DNA of 64,000 nucleotides. Origin: Paenibacillus pinisoli. Lineage in GTDB: Bacteria; Bacillota; Bacilli; Paenibacillales; Paenibacillaceae. The notes under the pieces are model-generated. The model was not told where the DNA came from. It did not search any database and was given only the letters and a program-made list of their open reading frames with translations. Made by a program: the position numbers and the translations under genes. Positions 1 to 8,131 of the stretch are shown here, piece by piece. Numbering within the stretch: position 1 is the first letter of the stretch; every line of letters begins with the position of its first letter. The stretch spans positions 20,861-84,860 of the forward strand of contig NZ_QXQB01000010.1 in the NCBI RefSeq assembly GCF_003605435.1. Reading direction: 5' to 3'.

Positions 1-479
1 TTGCCTTTATACGGCTCAGGCTCGCGTACGGAACGGATTTGAGCGGCAACAGCGCCTACGCGCTCTTTGTCGATACCGCGAACAGTAATTTTCGTGTTAG
101 CTGGAACTTCAAACTCGATGTTGCTCTCGGGAGCAATCTCAACCGGGTGAGAGTAACCAACGTTCAACACGATTTTGTCGCCGGATTTGCTTGCACGGTA
201 ACCTACACCAACGAGCTCCAAGTTTCTCGAGAAGCCGTCAGTAACACCTGTCACCATGTTTGCAATGATGCTGCGAGTCGTTCCGTGAAGGGAACGATGC
301 AATTTATTGTCGGAAGGACGTTCTACTACGATTTCAGTTTCCGCTACGTTCACTTTCATGTCCTTGTGAATTTCACGGGAAAGCGTACCTTTCGGTCCTT
401 TTACAGTAATAACTGTGTTGTCCAAGTTGATGCTTACACCAGCAGGGACTGCAATTGGTTTACGACCAATACGGGACAT
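1..479 (-). CDS. rplF: 50S ribosomal protein L6, C-terminus beyond window
   Basis: Structural protein of the large ribosomal subunit near the L7/L12 stalk base and the factor-binding site. The protein begins MSRIGRKPIAVP, and about 159 of roughly 180 codons are visible; the gene runs off the left edge. The start ATG (477-479) follows a GGAGG ribosome binding site. It lies 31 bp downstream of rpsH in the spc part of the S10-spc operon. The identity is secure from the conserved N-terminus and the gene order. Confidence 0.96.
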   Translation of the reverse strand, partial: MSRIGRKPIAVPAGVSINLDNTVITVKGPKGTLSREIHKDMKVNVAETEIVVERPSDNKLHRSLHGTTRSIIANMVTGVTDGFSRNLELVGVGYRASKSGDKIVLNVGYSHPVEIAPESNIEFEVPANTKITVRGIDKERVGAVAAQIRSVREPEPYKG

Positions 480-510
480 TGTTACACCTCCTGTCTTTCT
501 GACTTATTTC

Positions 511-909
511 TTACCAAACGTAGCAGACAACTTCGCCGCCGGATTTAACCTGACGAGCTTCTTTGTCTGTCATTACGCCTTTGGACGTGGAAATGATCGC
601 AATTCCAAGTCCGCCAAGTACGCGAGGAATCTCAGTTGCTTGCGTGTAAACACGCAGGCCTGGTTTCGAGATACGCTTCAAACCAGTGATAACGCGCTCT
701 TGGTTAGGGCCGTATTTCAAGAAAATACGGATAATCCCTTGTTTGTTGTCCTCGATATATTCTGCATCGCGGATAAAGCCCTCGCGCTTCAAGATTTCAG
801 CGATTTGCTTCTTCACTTTCGAAGCAGGCATTTCCACAGTTTCGTGACGAACGACATTCGCGTTGCGAATACGTGTCAGCATATCTGCAATCGGATCAGA
901 CATAACCAT
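511..909 (-). CDS. rpsH: 30S ribosomal protein S8
   Basis: Small-subunit protein that binds the central domain of 16S rRNA early in assembly. The 132 residues match the usual length. The N-terminus MVMSDPIADMLTRI is the classic Bacillota S8 start, and the C-terminus has the conserved GGEVVCYVW end. The first ATG is chosen because GGAGG lies 9 nt upstream; the second ATG (residue 3) would be 15 nt away. It sits between rpsZ and rplF in the spc cluster. Confidence 0.97.
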   Translation of the reverse strand: MVMSDPIADMLTRIRNANVVRHETVEMPASKVKKQIAEILKREGFIRDAEYIEDNKQGIIRIFLKYGPNQERVITGLKRISKPGLRVYTQATEIPRVLGGLGIAIISTSKGVMTDKEARQVKSGGEVVCYVW

Positions 910-941
910 TTATGTGAACCTCCTTCCCGAACTAGGCTTGA

Positions 942-1127
942 TTACCAGCTTGCTTTTTTAACGCCAGGAATCTGGCCCTTGTATGCTAATTCGCGGAAAC
1001 AAATCCGGCAAATTTTAAACTTTTGCAAAACAGAGTGCGGACGGCCGCAACGCTCACAGCGCGTATAAGCGCGCACTTTGAATTTCGGTGTGCGTTGTTG
1101 CTTCACTTTCATCGAAGTTTTTGCCAC
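942..1127 (-). CDS. rpsZ: 30S ribosomal protein S14, zinc-binding type Z
   Basis: Short 61-residue S14 that joins the 30S head late in assembly. Cys24, Cys27, Cys40 and Cys43 form the CxxC-x12-CxxC zinc site, so this is the zinc-containing form and not the longer zinc-independent paralog (rpsN2) made under zinc limitation. It lies between rplE and rpsH, the standard position. No second S14 gene is present in the window. Confidence 0.97.
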   Translation of the reverse strand: MAKTSMKVKQQRTPKFKVRAYTRCERCGRPHSVLQKFKICRICFRELAYKGQIPGVKKASW

Positions 1128-1153
1128 TGGGTATTACACCTCCTAAAAGTGGA

Positions 1154-1696
1154 TTACTTCGCGAACGGCATGCCCATTTGGGTCAGCAGCTCACGAGATT
1201 CTTCGTCCGATTTCGCCGTCGTTACGATGACGATATCCATACCACGTACTTTGTCAACTTTATCGTACTCGATCTCCGGGAAGATCAGCTGTTCTTTCAG
1301 GCCCAGCGTGTAGTTGCCGCGACCGTCGAATGCTTTAGTCGATACACCACGGAAGTCACGTACGCGTGGAAGCGAGATATTGAACAGTTTGTCAAGGAAA
1401 TGATACATGCGCTCGCCGCGCAGCGTAACCTTAACCCCGATTGGCATGTCCTCACGAAGCTTGAAGCCTGCGATAGACTTCTTCGCACGAGTGACAACCG
1501 GCTTTTGACCGGAGATGATGCGCAATTCTTCAACTGCTACATCAAGAATTTTGGAGTTGGAAACCGCTTCGCCAACACCCATGTTGATTACGACTTTCTC
1601 AATTTTCGGCACTTGCATAACCGAAGTATAGTTGAACTTCTGCATCAAAGCAGGAGTGATTTCATTAAGAAAGCGACCTTTCAATCTTGCTGTCAT
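1154..1696 (-). CDS. rplE: 50S ribosomal protein L5
   Basis: Binds 5S rRNA and carries it into the central protuberance of the 50S subunit. It has 180 residues, the normal length, with the conserved KIEKVVINMGVGEA block near residue 31 and the family C-terminus. It lies between rplX and rpsZ. An AGGAGGT-type ribosome binding site precedes the ATG. Confidence 0.97.
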   Translation of the reverse strand: MTARLKGRFLNEITPALMQKFNYTSVMQVPKIEKVVINMGVGEAVSNSKILDVAVEELRIISGQKPVVTRAKKSIAGFKLREDMPIGVKVTLRGERMYHFLDKLFNISLPRVRDFRGVSTKAFDGRGNYTLGLKEQLIFPEIEYDKVDKVRGMDIVIVTTAKSDEESRELLTQMGMPFAK

Positions 1697-1727
1697 TGAT
1701 CATGGACCTCCTTTCCTACATTAACGA

Positions 1728-2081
1728 TTAGTCGATCACTGCTCCGGATTTCTTAGCAATCCGTACTTTTTTACCGTTATCTTGAACTTTGTATCCGATG
1801 CGAGTTACTCCGCCGCTCTTCGGATCAACGTGCATGACGTTCGATACGTGAATCGGAGCTTCTTGCTCGATGATTCCGCCTTGCGGGTTCGCCTGGGAAG
1901 GACGCGAATGCTTCTTCACCATGTTCACACCTTCAACAAGTACGCGGTTCTCACGCGGATAAGCTGCGATGACGCGGCCCTTCTTACCTTTGTCCTTGCC
2001 GGTAATGACGATAACCGTATCATCTTTCTTCACGTGCAGCTTGTTGTTGTGGGATTCCAATACTTTTTTCAGCCTTGGCAT
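1728..2081 (-). CDS. rplX: 50S ribosomal protein L24
   Basis: Assembly-initiator protein of the large subunit. A KOW motif spans roughly residues 17-45 (KKDDTVIVITGKDKGKKGR), followed by the VEGVNMVKKH segment. At 117 residues it is somewhat longer than the B. subtilis protein (about 103) because of a short N-terminal arm (MPRLKKVLESHNNK). A strong ribosome binding site directly ahead of this ATG supports the longer start. It lies between rplN and rplE. Confidence 0.96.
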   Translation of the reverse strand: MPRLKKVLESHNNKLHVKKDDTVIVITGKDKGKKGRVIAAYPRENRVLVEGVNMVKKHSRPSQANPQGGIIEQEAPIHVSNVMHVDPKSGGVTRIGYKVQDNGKKVRIAKKSGAVID

Positions 2082-2130
2082 TTGTTACACCTCCTGCTCG
2101 CTTAAGCTTTCAGGTTTATCTGGTCTTTCA

Positions 2131-2499
2131 TTAAATTACTTCTGGTGCAAGCGATACGATTTTCATGAAATCTTTATCGCGAAGCTCACGAGCAACTGGT
2201 CCGAAGATACGTGTGCCGCGCGGGCTCTTATCTTCTTTCACGATTACTGCTGCGTTCTCATCAAATGCGATGTAGGAACCGTCTTTACGACGAACGGAAC
2301 GCTTAGTACGAACGATAACCGCCTTCACTACGTCACCCTTTTTGACAACGCCGCCTGGCGTTGCTTGTTTGACGGAGCAAACGATCAGGTCACCGATGTG
2401 TCCTACGCGACGGCCAGTACCGCCCAGTACGCGGATACACATCAATTCTTTAGCGCCAGAGTTGTCGGCAACTCTCAAACGTGTAAATGGTTGAATCAT
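2131..2499 (-). CDS. rplN: 50S ribosomal protein L14
   Basis: Large-subunit protein at the subunit interface; it contacts 16S rRNA helix 14 and is the docking site of the silencing factor RsfS. The 122 residues begin MIQPFTRLRVADNSGAKE, and the CIRVLGGTGRR block is present. It sits between rpsQ and rplX with a GGAGG ribosome binding site. Confidence 0.97.
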   Translation of the reverse strand: MIQPFTRLRVADNSGAKELMCIRVLGGTGRRVGHIGDLIVCSVKQATPGGVVKKGDVVKAVIVRTKRSVRRKDGSYIAFDENAAVIVKEDKSPRGTRIFGPVARELRDKDFMKIVSLAPEVI

Positions 2500-2546
2500 T
2501 TTGACGTCCTCCTTCCGGAAAAAATGCTAGGCTACTGCTTGAGCGC

Positions 2547-2810
2547 TTAGAGAACGATAGCTACTTCTACGACTTCTACCAGTCTGAAGCGCTTGTCTTT
2601 CGATAGTGGACGAGTCTCCATGATTTTCACGGTATCGCCAATTTTCGCTTGGTTGTTTTCGTCATGCGCTTTGTACTTTTTAGTGTACTTGATGCGTTTA
2701 TGGTACAAATCATGTTTTTTGTAGGTTTCTACAGCCACCACGATTGTTTTATCCATTTTGTCGCTTACGACTTTGCCGATCTGAACTTTGCGGGCATTGC
2801 GTTCGCTCAT
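2547..2810 (-). CDS. rpsQ: 30S ribosomal protein S17
   Basis: Primary 16S rRNA-binding protein of the 30S body. The 87 residues include the S17 signature around GDTVKIMETRPLSKDKRFR near the C-terminus and GKVVSDKMDKTIVV near the N-terminus. It lies between rpmC and rplN. Confidence 0.97.
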   Translation of the reverse strand: MSERNARKVQIGKVVSDKMDKTIVVAVETYKKHDLYHKRIKYTKKYKAHDENNQAKIGDTVKIMETRPLSKDKRFRLVEVVEVAIVL

Positions 2811-2861
2811 GTTCTTCCTCCTTCCTTCATCCGTGATCGTACTTGTCTTGGTAAGGATCTA

Positions 2862-3062
2862 TTAGCTGCTGATTCCGAGTTCTCTTTCACGCAAAACGGT
2901 TTTAGCACGAGCTATTTCCTTACGCACGTCACGAATCCGAGTCGGGTTGTCCAGCTGGCCAGTAGCCAATTGGAAACGAAGGTTGAACAGCTCTTCTTTG
3001 AAACCAGCGATCTGTTGTTCAATCTCAACAGAGGTTAGGTTGCGAAATTCACTAGCCTTCAT
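2862..3062 (-). CDS. rpmC: 50S ribosomal protein L29
   Basis: Small helical-hairpin protein at the polypeptide exit tunnel, where trigger factor and SRP dock. The coding frame opens further upstream with tandem GTG codons (3072-3074), but the ATG at 3060-3062 gives the family N-terminus MKASEFRNL and has a GGTGGTG ribosome binding site at suitable distance, so I place the start there (66 aa). The start overlaps the end of rplP by 11 bp, implying translational coupling. Confidence 0.93.
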   Translation of the reverse strand: MKASEFRNLTSVEIEQQIAGFKEELFNLRFQLATGQLDNPTRIRDVRKEIARAKTVLRERELGISS

Positions 3063-3486
3063 TTGCTTCACCACCCACTTCTTCGCGTTTCACGAACTTC
3101 GTTTTTACAGGCAGTTTGTGAGCCGCAAGGCGCATTGCTTCACGAGCTACTTCTTCAGGTACGCCAGCAAGCTCGAACATGATTTTGCCCGGTTTAACAA
3201 CGGCTACCCATTTCTCAACATTACCTTTACCGCTACCCATACGAACCTCGAGAGGCTTTTGAGTGATCGGCTTGTCAGGGAAGATCTTAATCCATACTTT
3301 ACCGCCACGCTTGATGTAACGTGTCATCGCGATACGAGCCGCTTCGATCTGACGGTTCGTAATCCAAGATGGCTCAAGCGCTTGAAGGCCGTATTCACCG
3401 AATACTACTGTAGTGCCGCCTTTAGCGCGGCCTTTCATGTTACCGCGTTGTTGCTTACGGTGTTTTACGCGTTTAGGTACCAACAT
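3052..3486 (-). CDS. rplP: 50S ribosomal protein L16
   Basis: Large-subunit protein next to the peptidyl-transferase centre and the A-site tRNA elbow. It has 144 residues with the MLVPKRVKHRKQQRG start and the conserved GKGNVEKWVAVVKPG segment. It lies 2 bp after rpsC, and its 3' end overlaps rpmC. The length and order are canonical. Confidence 0.97.
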   Translation of the reverse strand: MLVPKRVKHRKQQRGNMKGRAKGGTTVVFGEYGLQALEPSWITNRQIEAARIAMTRYIKRGGKVWIKIFPDKPITQKPLEVRMGSGKGNVEKWVAVVKPGKIMFELAGVPEEVAREAMRLAAHKLPVKTKFVKREEVGGEANEG

Positions 3487-3488
3487 GA

Positions 3489-4151
3489 TTAGTTGCCTCC
3501 TTCCTGGGGAGCTTTCTTCTTCGTAGGAAGGACTTCACCGCGATAGATCCATACTTTTACGCCGATGCGGCCGTAAGTTGTATGAGCTTCTGCTGTGCCG
3601 TAGTCAATGTCTGCGCGCAGCGTATGAAGCGGAACTGTTCCTTCGCTGTAGCCTTCCGAACGTGCGATCTCAGCGCCGCCAAGGCGTCCGCTAACCGCTG
3701 TTTTAATCCCTTTAGCGCCAGCTCTCATGGAGCGTTGGATCGCTTGTTTCAGTGCGCGACGGAATGATACCCGGCGCTCTAATTGTTGAGCGATGCTTTC
3801 AGCTACCAAGATAGCGTCCAGATCCGCTTGTTTGATTTCAGAGATGTTGATGTGAACTTTTTTGCCTTTAGTAATCTTGCCAAGCTCAGTACGCAGGTTT
3901 TCAACCTCGGAACCGCCCTTGCCGATAACCATACCCGGCTTAGCCGTTTGGATCGTCACGTTCACGCGGTTAGCCGCGCGTTCGATTTCGATGTGGGAAA
4001 CTGCAGCGTCTTTCAGCTTGTTCTTCAAGTACTCACGAATTTTAACGTCTTCCAGAAGAAGATCGCCAAAGTCTTTGCCAGCGTACCATTTGGATTCCCA
4101 ATCACGGATAATCCCGACACGAAGGCCGACTGGATTTACCTTTTGACCCAC
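3489..4151 (-). CDS. rpsC: 30S ribosomal protein S3
   Basis: Protein at the mRNA entry channel that contributes to ribosomal helicase activity. The 220 residues carry a type II KH domain (GMVIGKGGSEVE near residue 74) and the C-terminal S3 domain with the YGRIGVKVWIYRGE block. It lies 13 bp after rplV and 2 bp ahead of rplP. Confidence 0.97.
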   Translation of the reverse strand: MGQKVNPVGLRVGIIRDWESKWYAGKDFGDLLLEDVKIREYLKNKLKDAAVSHIEIERAANRVNVTIQTAKPGMVIGKGGSEVENLRTELGKITKGKKVHINISEIKQADLDAILVAESIAQQLERRVSFRRALKQAIQRSMRAGAKGIKTAVSGRLGGAEIARSEGYSEGTVPLHTLRADIDYGTAEAHTTYGRIGVKVWIYRGEVLPTKKKAPQEGGN

Positions 4152-4164
4152 ACGTTATCCCTCC

Positions 4165-4500
4165 TTATTTTTCAGATACCACCAAGGTGATGTGGCTGGT
4201 TCTTTTATTAATCCGGCTAGCACGTCCCATTGCACGAGGACGGAAACGTTTCATTGTTGGTCCTTGGTTCGCAAATACTTGCGATACGACCAATTTGTTC
4301 ACGTCTAGCTGGTAGTTATGCTCAGCGTTCGCAATTGCGGAGTTGAGCAGCTTCTCGATAATCGGGGAAGCCGATTTCGGCGTGTGACGCAGAATCGCGA
4401 TCGCCTCGCCTACTTGCTTGCCGCGAATCAAGTCCGCTACGAGCTGCGCTTTGCGAGGAGCGATACGTACGAATTTAACGTGCGCTTTAGCTTCTGGCAT
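4165..4500 (-). CDS. rplV: 50S ribosomal protein L22
   Basis: Its beta hairpin lines the exit tunnel and macrolide-binding region. It has 111 residues, with KFVRIAPRKAQLVADLIRG near the N-terminus and the hairpin segment RFRPRAMGRASRI near residue 85. I see no insertion or deletion of the type that gives macrolide resistance in the hairpin. It lies between rpsS and rpsC. Confidence 0.97.
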   Translation of the reverse strand: MPEAKAHVKFVRIAPRKAQLVADLIRGKQVGEAIAILRHTPKSASPIIEKLLNSAIANAEHNYQLDVNKLVVSQVFANQGPTMKRFRPRAMGRASRINKRTSHITLVVSEK

Positions 4501-4543
4501 GTGGGAACCTCCTCTCGTTCATAAAAAAATGGTAAAGGGCAAA

Positions 4544-4825
4544 TTAACGTCTGCCCGTTTTTTTGTCATCGCTGGCATGGCCTTTGTACGTACGTGTTGG
4601 CGCGAATTCGCCAAGTTTGTGTCCAACCATGTCCTCAGTCACATATACCGGCACGTGCTTACGACCATCATAGACAGCAAAAGTGTGACCGATGAATTGC
4701 GGGAAAATGGTCGAGCGACGGGACCAAGTCTTGATAACGACCTTTTTGTTTGTCTCGTTCAGATCCTCGACTTTCTTAAGCAGATAGCCGTCGATGAACG
4801 GACCTTTCTTCAAACTGCGACCCAT
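4544..4825 (-). CDS. rpsS: 30S ribosomal protein S19
   Basis: Small-subunit head protein that forms an intersubunit bridge and pairs with S13. The 93 residues begin MGRSLKKGPFIDGYLLKKV and include the S19 signature around VGHKLGEFAPTRTYKGH. It lies between rplB and rplV. Confidence 0.97.
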   Translation of the reverse strand: MGRSLKKGPFIDGYLLKKVEDLNETNKKVVIKTWSRRSTIFPQFIGHTFAVYDGRKHVPVYVTEDMVGHKLGEFAPTRTYKGHASDDKKTGRR

Positions 4826-4892
4826 GTAGAATCCTCCCTTCGCATAAGCGCTGGCGTGAGATCTCTCTCACGCGGATTGTATCAAGCAACTA

Positions 4893-5723
4893 TTACTTCG
4901 TACGACGACGAATAATGTATTGGCTCGATGCTTTCTTTTTCTTGCGAGTTTTGTAGCCCAGAGTCGGCTTGCCCCATGGGGACAATGGCGACTTGCGTCC
5001 GATTGGAGCGCGGCCTTCACCACCACCGTGTGGGTGATCGTTCGGGTTCATTACGACGCCGCGTACTTCAGGACGTTTGCCAAGCCAACGGGAACGGCCG
5101 GCTTTACCGATTTTCACGAGTTCGTGATCTTCGTTGCCTACGGAGCCGATAGTTGCACGGCAAGTGCTCAGAATACGGCGAACTTCGCCAGAGCTCAAGC
5201 GGATCGATACATAGTTCTCTTCTTTACCCAGCAATTGAGCTTCAGTACCAGCTGCGCGAACCAATTGTCCGCCTTTGCCTGGTTTCAACTCGATGTTGTG
5301 GATAACTGTACCAACTGGGATGTTCTTAAGCGGCAAAGCGTTGCCGATTTTGATGTCCGCATCTGGTCCAGAGACGATTTGATCGCCTACTTTAAGGCCT
5401 TTCGGTGCGATGATGTAAGCTTTCGCGCCGTCAACGTAGTGGATTAGAGCGATGTTGGAAGTACGGTTCGGATCGTATTCGATCGTCGCAACGTTACCCA
5501 CAACGCCATCCTTTGTACGTTTGAAATCAATGATACGATATTTACGTTTATGTCCGCCGCCATGGTGGCGAACCGTAATTTTACCTTGGTTGTTACGGCC
5601 TGCTTTTTTGAAAAGCGGAGCCAGCAACGATTTCTCCGGTGTGCTTGTCGTAATCTCTTCGAAAGTGGAGACAGACATGTTACGACGCGCAGGAGATGTC
5701 GGTTTGTACTTTTTGATTGGCAC
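4893..5723 (-). CDS. rplB: 50S ribosomal protein L2
   Basis: Required for subunit association and peptidyl-transferase activity. It has 276 residues. The C-terminal block VMNPNDHPHGGGEGR carries the conserved histidine region implicated in catalytic-centre function, and the N-terminus MPIKKYKPTSPARR is typical. It lies between rplW and rpsS. Confidence 0.97.
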   Translation of the reverse strand: MPIKKYKPTSPARRNMSVSTFEEITTSTPEKSLLAPLFKKAGRNNQGKITVRHHGGGHKRKYRIIDFKRTKDGVVGNVATIEYDPNRTSNIALIHYVDGAKAYIIAPKGLKVGDQIVSGPDADIKIGNALPLKNIPVGTVIHNIELKPGKGGQLVRAAGTEAQLLGKEENYVSIRLSSGEVRRILSTCRATIGSVGNEDHELVKIGKAGRSRWLGKRPEVRGVVMNPNDHPHGGGEGRAPIGRKSPLSPWGKPTLGYKTRKKKKASSQYIIRRRTK

Positions 5724-5740
5724 TTGTATTCCCTCCTTTT

Positions 5741-6034
5741 CTAAACAGACGTTTCAAAGAACTCAAGTTCTTTGCTGTCATCGCTCAGTTGAACGATTGC
5801 TTTTTTCCAGTCAGGTCTGTAACCGCTATGTCTGCCATAACGTTTTGGTTTACCTGCAACACGCATTGTGTTCACGCCGGTTACTTTTACGTTAAAGATT
5901 TGTTCAATAGCTTGTTTGATTTCGGTTTTGTTCGCGCGAAGGTCTACTTCAAACACATAACGTTTGGCAGCCATGTAATCGCTCGTACGTTCCGTAATAA
6001 CCGGGCGCTTGATAATATCGCGAGGATTTTTCAT
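5741..6034 (-). CDS. rplW: 50S ribosomal protein L23
   Basis: Exit-tunnel rim protein and main docking site for trigger factor and SRP. The 97 residues begin MKNPRDIIKRPVITERT and include KIEI-like NKTEIKQAIEQIFNVKV. Its ATG overlaps the rplD stop codon by one base (TAATG), so translation is probably coupled. Confidence 0.97.
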   Translation of the reverse strand: MKNPRDIIKRPVITERTSDYMAAKRYVFEVDLRANKTEIKQAIEQIFNVKVTGVNTMRVAGKPKRYGRHSGYRPDWKKAIVQLSDDSKELEFFETSV

Positions 6035-6657
6035 TACGCAAGCACCTCCTGTACTTTCTCTACTGCTTCTTTAGTGATAATCAGCTTGTCGTATACAAGC
6101 ACATCGCGAACATTGATGCCGTCAGCAGCGACGAACTTCACGCCAGGGATGTTGCGAGCGGACAATGCTACATTATCTTCGTAGTTAGCCGTAACAACCA
6201 GTGCCTTGCGGTCAACTTTCAGGTTGTTCAGGATGCCTGCGAATTCTTTCGTCTTAGGAGCCGCGAATGTCAGTTGATCCAGAACGATGATGTTCTCAGC
6301 GATCACTTTGGAAGACAATGCGGATTTGATAGCCAGACGGCGAACCTTCTTAGGCAATTTGAATCCGTAAGTGCGTGGCGTAGGACCGAATACAGTACCG
6401 CCGCCAACCCATTGCGGGGAGCGAATGCTACCTTGACGCGCACGGCCAGTGCCTTTTTGTTTCCAAGGCTTACGACCGCCGCCGCGTACTTCGGAGCGAC
6501 CTTTCGTTTTGTGCGTTCCTTGACGCTCTGCAGCTTGCTGCAGAACGACAGCGCTATGCATAACATGAGTGTTAGGCTCGATACCGAATACGCTATCTGC
6601 CAGTTCAAGCTCGCCTACTTGCGAACCGCTCACATTAAATACTGTTACTTTAGGCAT
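6034..6657 (-). CDS. rplD: 50S ribosomal protein L4
   Basis: Its extended loop reaches the exit-tunnel constriction. It has 207 residues, with the loop around RGGGRKPWKQKGTGRARQG near residue 60 intact; this is a macrolide-resistance hot spot and looks wild type. It lies between rplC and rplW. In enterobacteria L4 represses its own operon; whether it does so here cannot be told from the sequence. Confidence 0.97.
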   Translation of the reverse strand: MPKVTVFNVSGSQVGELELADSVFGIEPNTHVMHSAVVLQQAAERQGTHKTKGRSEVRGGGRKPWKQKGTGRARQGSIRSPQWVGGGTVFGPTPRTYGFKLPKKVRRLAIKSALSSKVIAENIIVLDQLTFAAPKTKEFAGILNNLKVDRKALVVTANYEDNVALSARNIPGVKFVAADGINVRDVLVYDKLIITKEAVEKVQEVLA

Positions 6658-6685
6658 TTCGTGTTCCTCCTTTCTTCAAGAGCGA

Positions 6686-7309
6686 TTAGTTCTTAACTGT
6701 TTGTTTTACTTTAACGAAGCCGTTTTTAGGACCCGGTACGGAACCTTTGACCAGAATCACGTTGCGTTCTGCGTCTACACGGATAACTTCGAGTTTTTGA
6801 ATGGTGATTGTCTCGCTGCCCATGTGACCTGGAAGGCGTTTGCCTTTTGGTACGCGGTTCGCTTGAATGGAACCCATGGAGCCTGGTCCGCGGTGATAGC
6901 GGGAGCCGTGAGACATTGGTCCAGTGCTTTGTCCCCAACGTTTGATAACGCCGGCAAAGCCTTTACCTTTCGAAATACCTGTTACGTCAACAAATTCGCC
7001 CTCTGCGAACAAGTCAGCTTTCACTTCCTGGCCAACTTCATACTCACCAAGGTTAATCCCGCGAATTTCACGAACGTAGCGCTTAGGAGTCGATCCAGCT
7101 TTCTTAGCGTGGCCGATCTCTGGCTTGTTCGATCTCTTCTCTTTCTTATCGGAGAAACCAAGTTGAACAGCTTCGTAGCCGTCGGTTTCTACGTTCTTCT
7201 TCTGAAGAACCACGTTAGGACCAGCTTCGATAACCGTAACTGGAATTACGTTGCCTTCAGGAGTAAATACTTGAGTCATTCCAAGTTTTTTCCCTAAGAT
7301 ACCTTTCAT
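6686..7309 (-). CDS. rplC: 50S ribosomal protein L3
   Basis: Initiates 50S assembly and reaches toward the peptidyl-transferase centre. It has 207 residues with the start MKGILGKKLGMTQVF and the family signature region around GKGFAGVIKRWGQSTGPMSHGS. It is the second gene of the S10 operon, 39 bp after rpsJ. Confidence 0.97.
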   Translation of the reverse strand: MKGILGKKLGMTQVFTPEGNVIPVTVIEAGPNVVLQKKNVETDGYEAVQLGFSDKKEKRSNKPEIGHAKKAGSTPKRYVREIRGINLGEYEVGQEVKADLFAEGEFVDVTGISKGKGFAGVIKRWGQSTGPMSHGSRYHRGPGSMGSIQANRVPKGKRLPGHMGSETITIQKLEVIRVDAERNVILVKGSVPGPKNGFVKVKQTVKN

Positions 7310-7348
7310 GTTGACACCTCATTTCCTCTCTATGATCGTATATACGGT

Positions 7349-7657
7349 TTACAGTTTGATTTCGATATCTACACCGGATGGCAGATCCAGACGCATCAAC
7401 GCATCAACCGTTTGCGGCGTAGGATTCACAATATCGATCAAGCGCTTGTGTGTGCGCATTTCGAATTGCTCACGGGAATCCTTGTACTTGTGCACCGCAC
7501 GGAGAATAGTGATGATTTGCTTTTCCGTTGGCAACGGAATCGGCCCGGATACGCCTGCACCGGAACGTTTTGCAGTTTCCACGATTTTCTCTGCGGATTG
7601 GTCAAGAATTCTGTGATCGTATGCTTTCAAGCGGATACGAATCTTTTGCTTTGCCAT
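7349..7657 (-). CDS. rpsJ: 30S ribosomal protein S10 (also NusE)
   Basis: Small-subunit protein that also acts as NusE, linking RNA polymerase-bound NusG to the ribosome and NusB. The frame is open 24 codons further upstream, but the ATG at 7655-7657 gives the canonical start MAKQKIRIRLKAYDH (102 aa) and has AAGGAGGGA just ahead, so I use it. It is the first gene of the S10-spc operon, transcribed from the promoter at 7793-7821. Confidence 0.97.
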   Translation of the reverse strand: MAKQKIRIRLKAYDHRILDQSAEKIVETAKRSGAGVSGPIPLPTEKQIITILRAVHKYKDSREQFEMRTHKRLIDIVNPTPQTVDALMRLDLPSGVDIEIKL

Positions 7658-7711
7658 ATAAGTCCCTCCTTCTTTCGCCCAATTTTTTAATCGGACATAC
7701 TCCGTGAGAAA

Positions 7712-7745
7712 ACCCGCCACAAGCTCCATGGCAAAGGAGCCGGGT
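7712..7745 (-). promoter_or_regulatory. Stem-loop in the rpsJ leader
   Basis: A two-part stem: ACCCG (7712-7716) with CGGGT (7741-7745), and GCTCC (7723-7727) with GGAGC (7736-7740). On the transcript it is followed by UUUUC, so it could be a weak attenuator or a protein-binding site. I know of no described element with this sequence. The rest of 7822-8100 shows nothing I can assign. Confidence 0.4.
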
Positions 7746-7792
7746 GTGTCGGCAACCTCTCACATCAACGCAACGTCAGACCAACAGTCAAT

Positions 7793-7821
7793 ATTATATC
7801 GGATTGGGCGGGCATTTGCAA
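7793..7821 (-). promoter_or_regulatory. Sigma-A promoter of the S10-spc operon
   Basis: On the minus strand, TTGCAA (7816-7821), a 17-bp spacer and a perfect TATAAT (7793-7798). Transcription would start near 7785, about 128 nt ahead of rpsJ. It is the only clear promoter in the 474-bp spacer between the ABC operon terminator and rpsJ. Confidence 0.85.
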
Positions 7822-8100
7822 CTAAAACTTCCTGCTTTCTGAATAATTGTTGCATGGACGGGAAAGCGCGCTATTATTGGCTTTTCAGGCAGCGGAAATC
7901 ATGAAGAGCAGGATGAAAGAGGCTCATTGGAGGGGTGGGATGTTTTACTGCATGATATAGCAGCGAGATATTCGACTGGAGATGGTTGAATAGATGGACT
8001 CCCCTCTGCAGCTCGCACCGCATCATCGCCTTATCTTGGGTTTGTGCCAATCGAACGGGTTGGCTCTTCCCGTTTTCTGTTTCTTCTATATAAATAGAAA

Positions 8101-8128
8101 CAAAAAAAGCAGCGGCATCTGCCGCTGC
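8101..8128 (-). terminator. Rho-independent terminator of the ABC importer operon
   Basis: A 9-bp GC-rich stem, GCAGCGGCA (8109-8117) with TGCCGCTGC (8120-8128), is followed on the minus strand by seven T residues (8102-8108). It lies just after the stop codon of the ATPase gene. Confidence 0.9.
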
Positions 8129-8131
8129 TTT

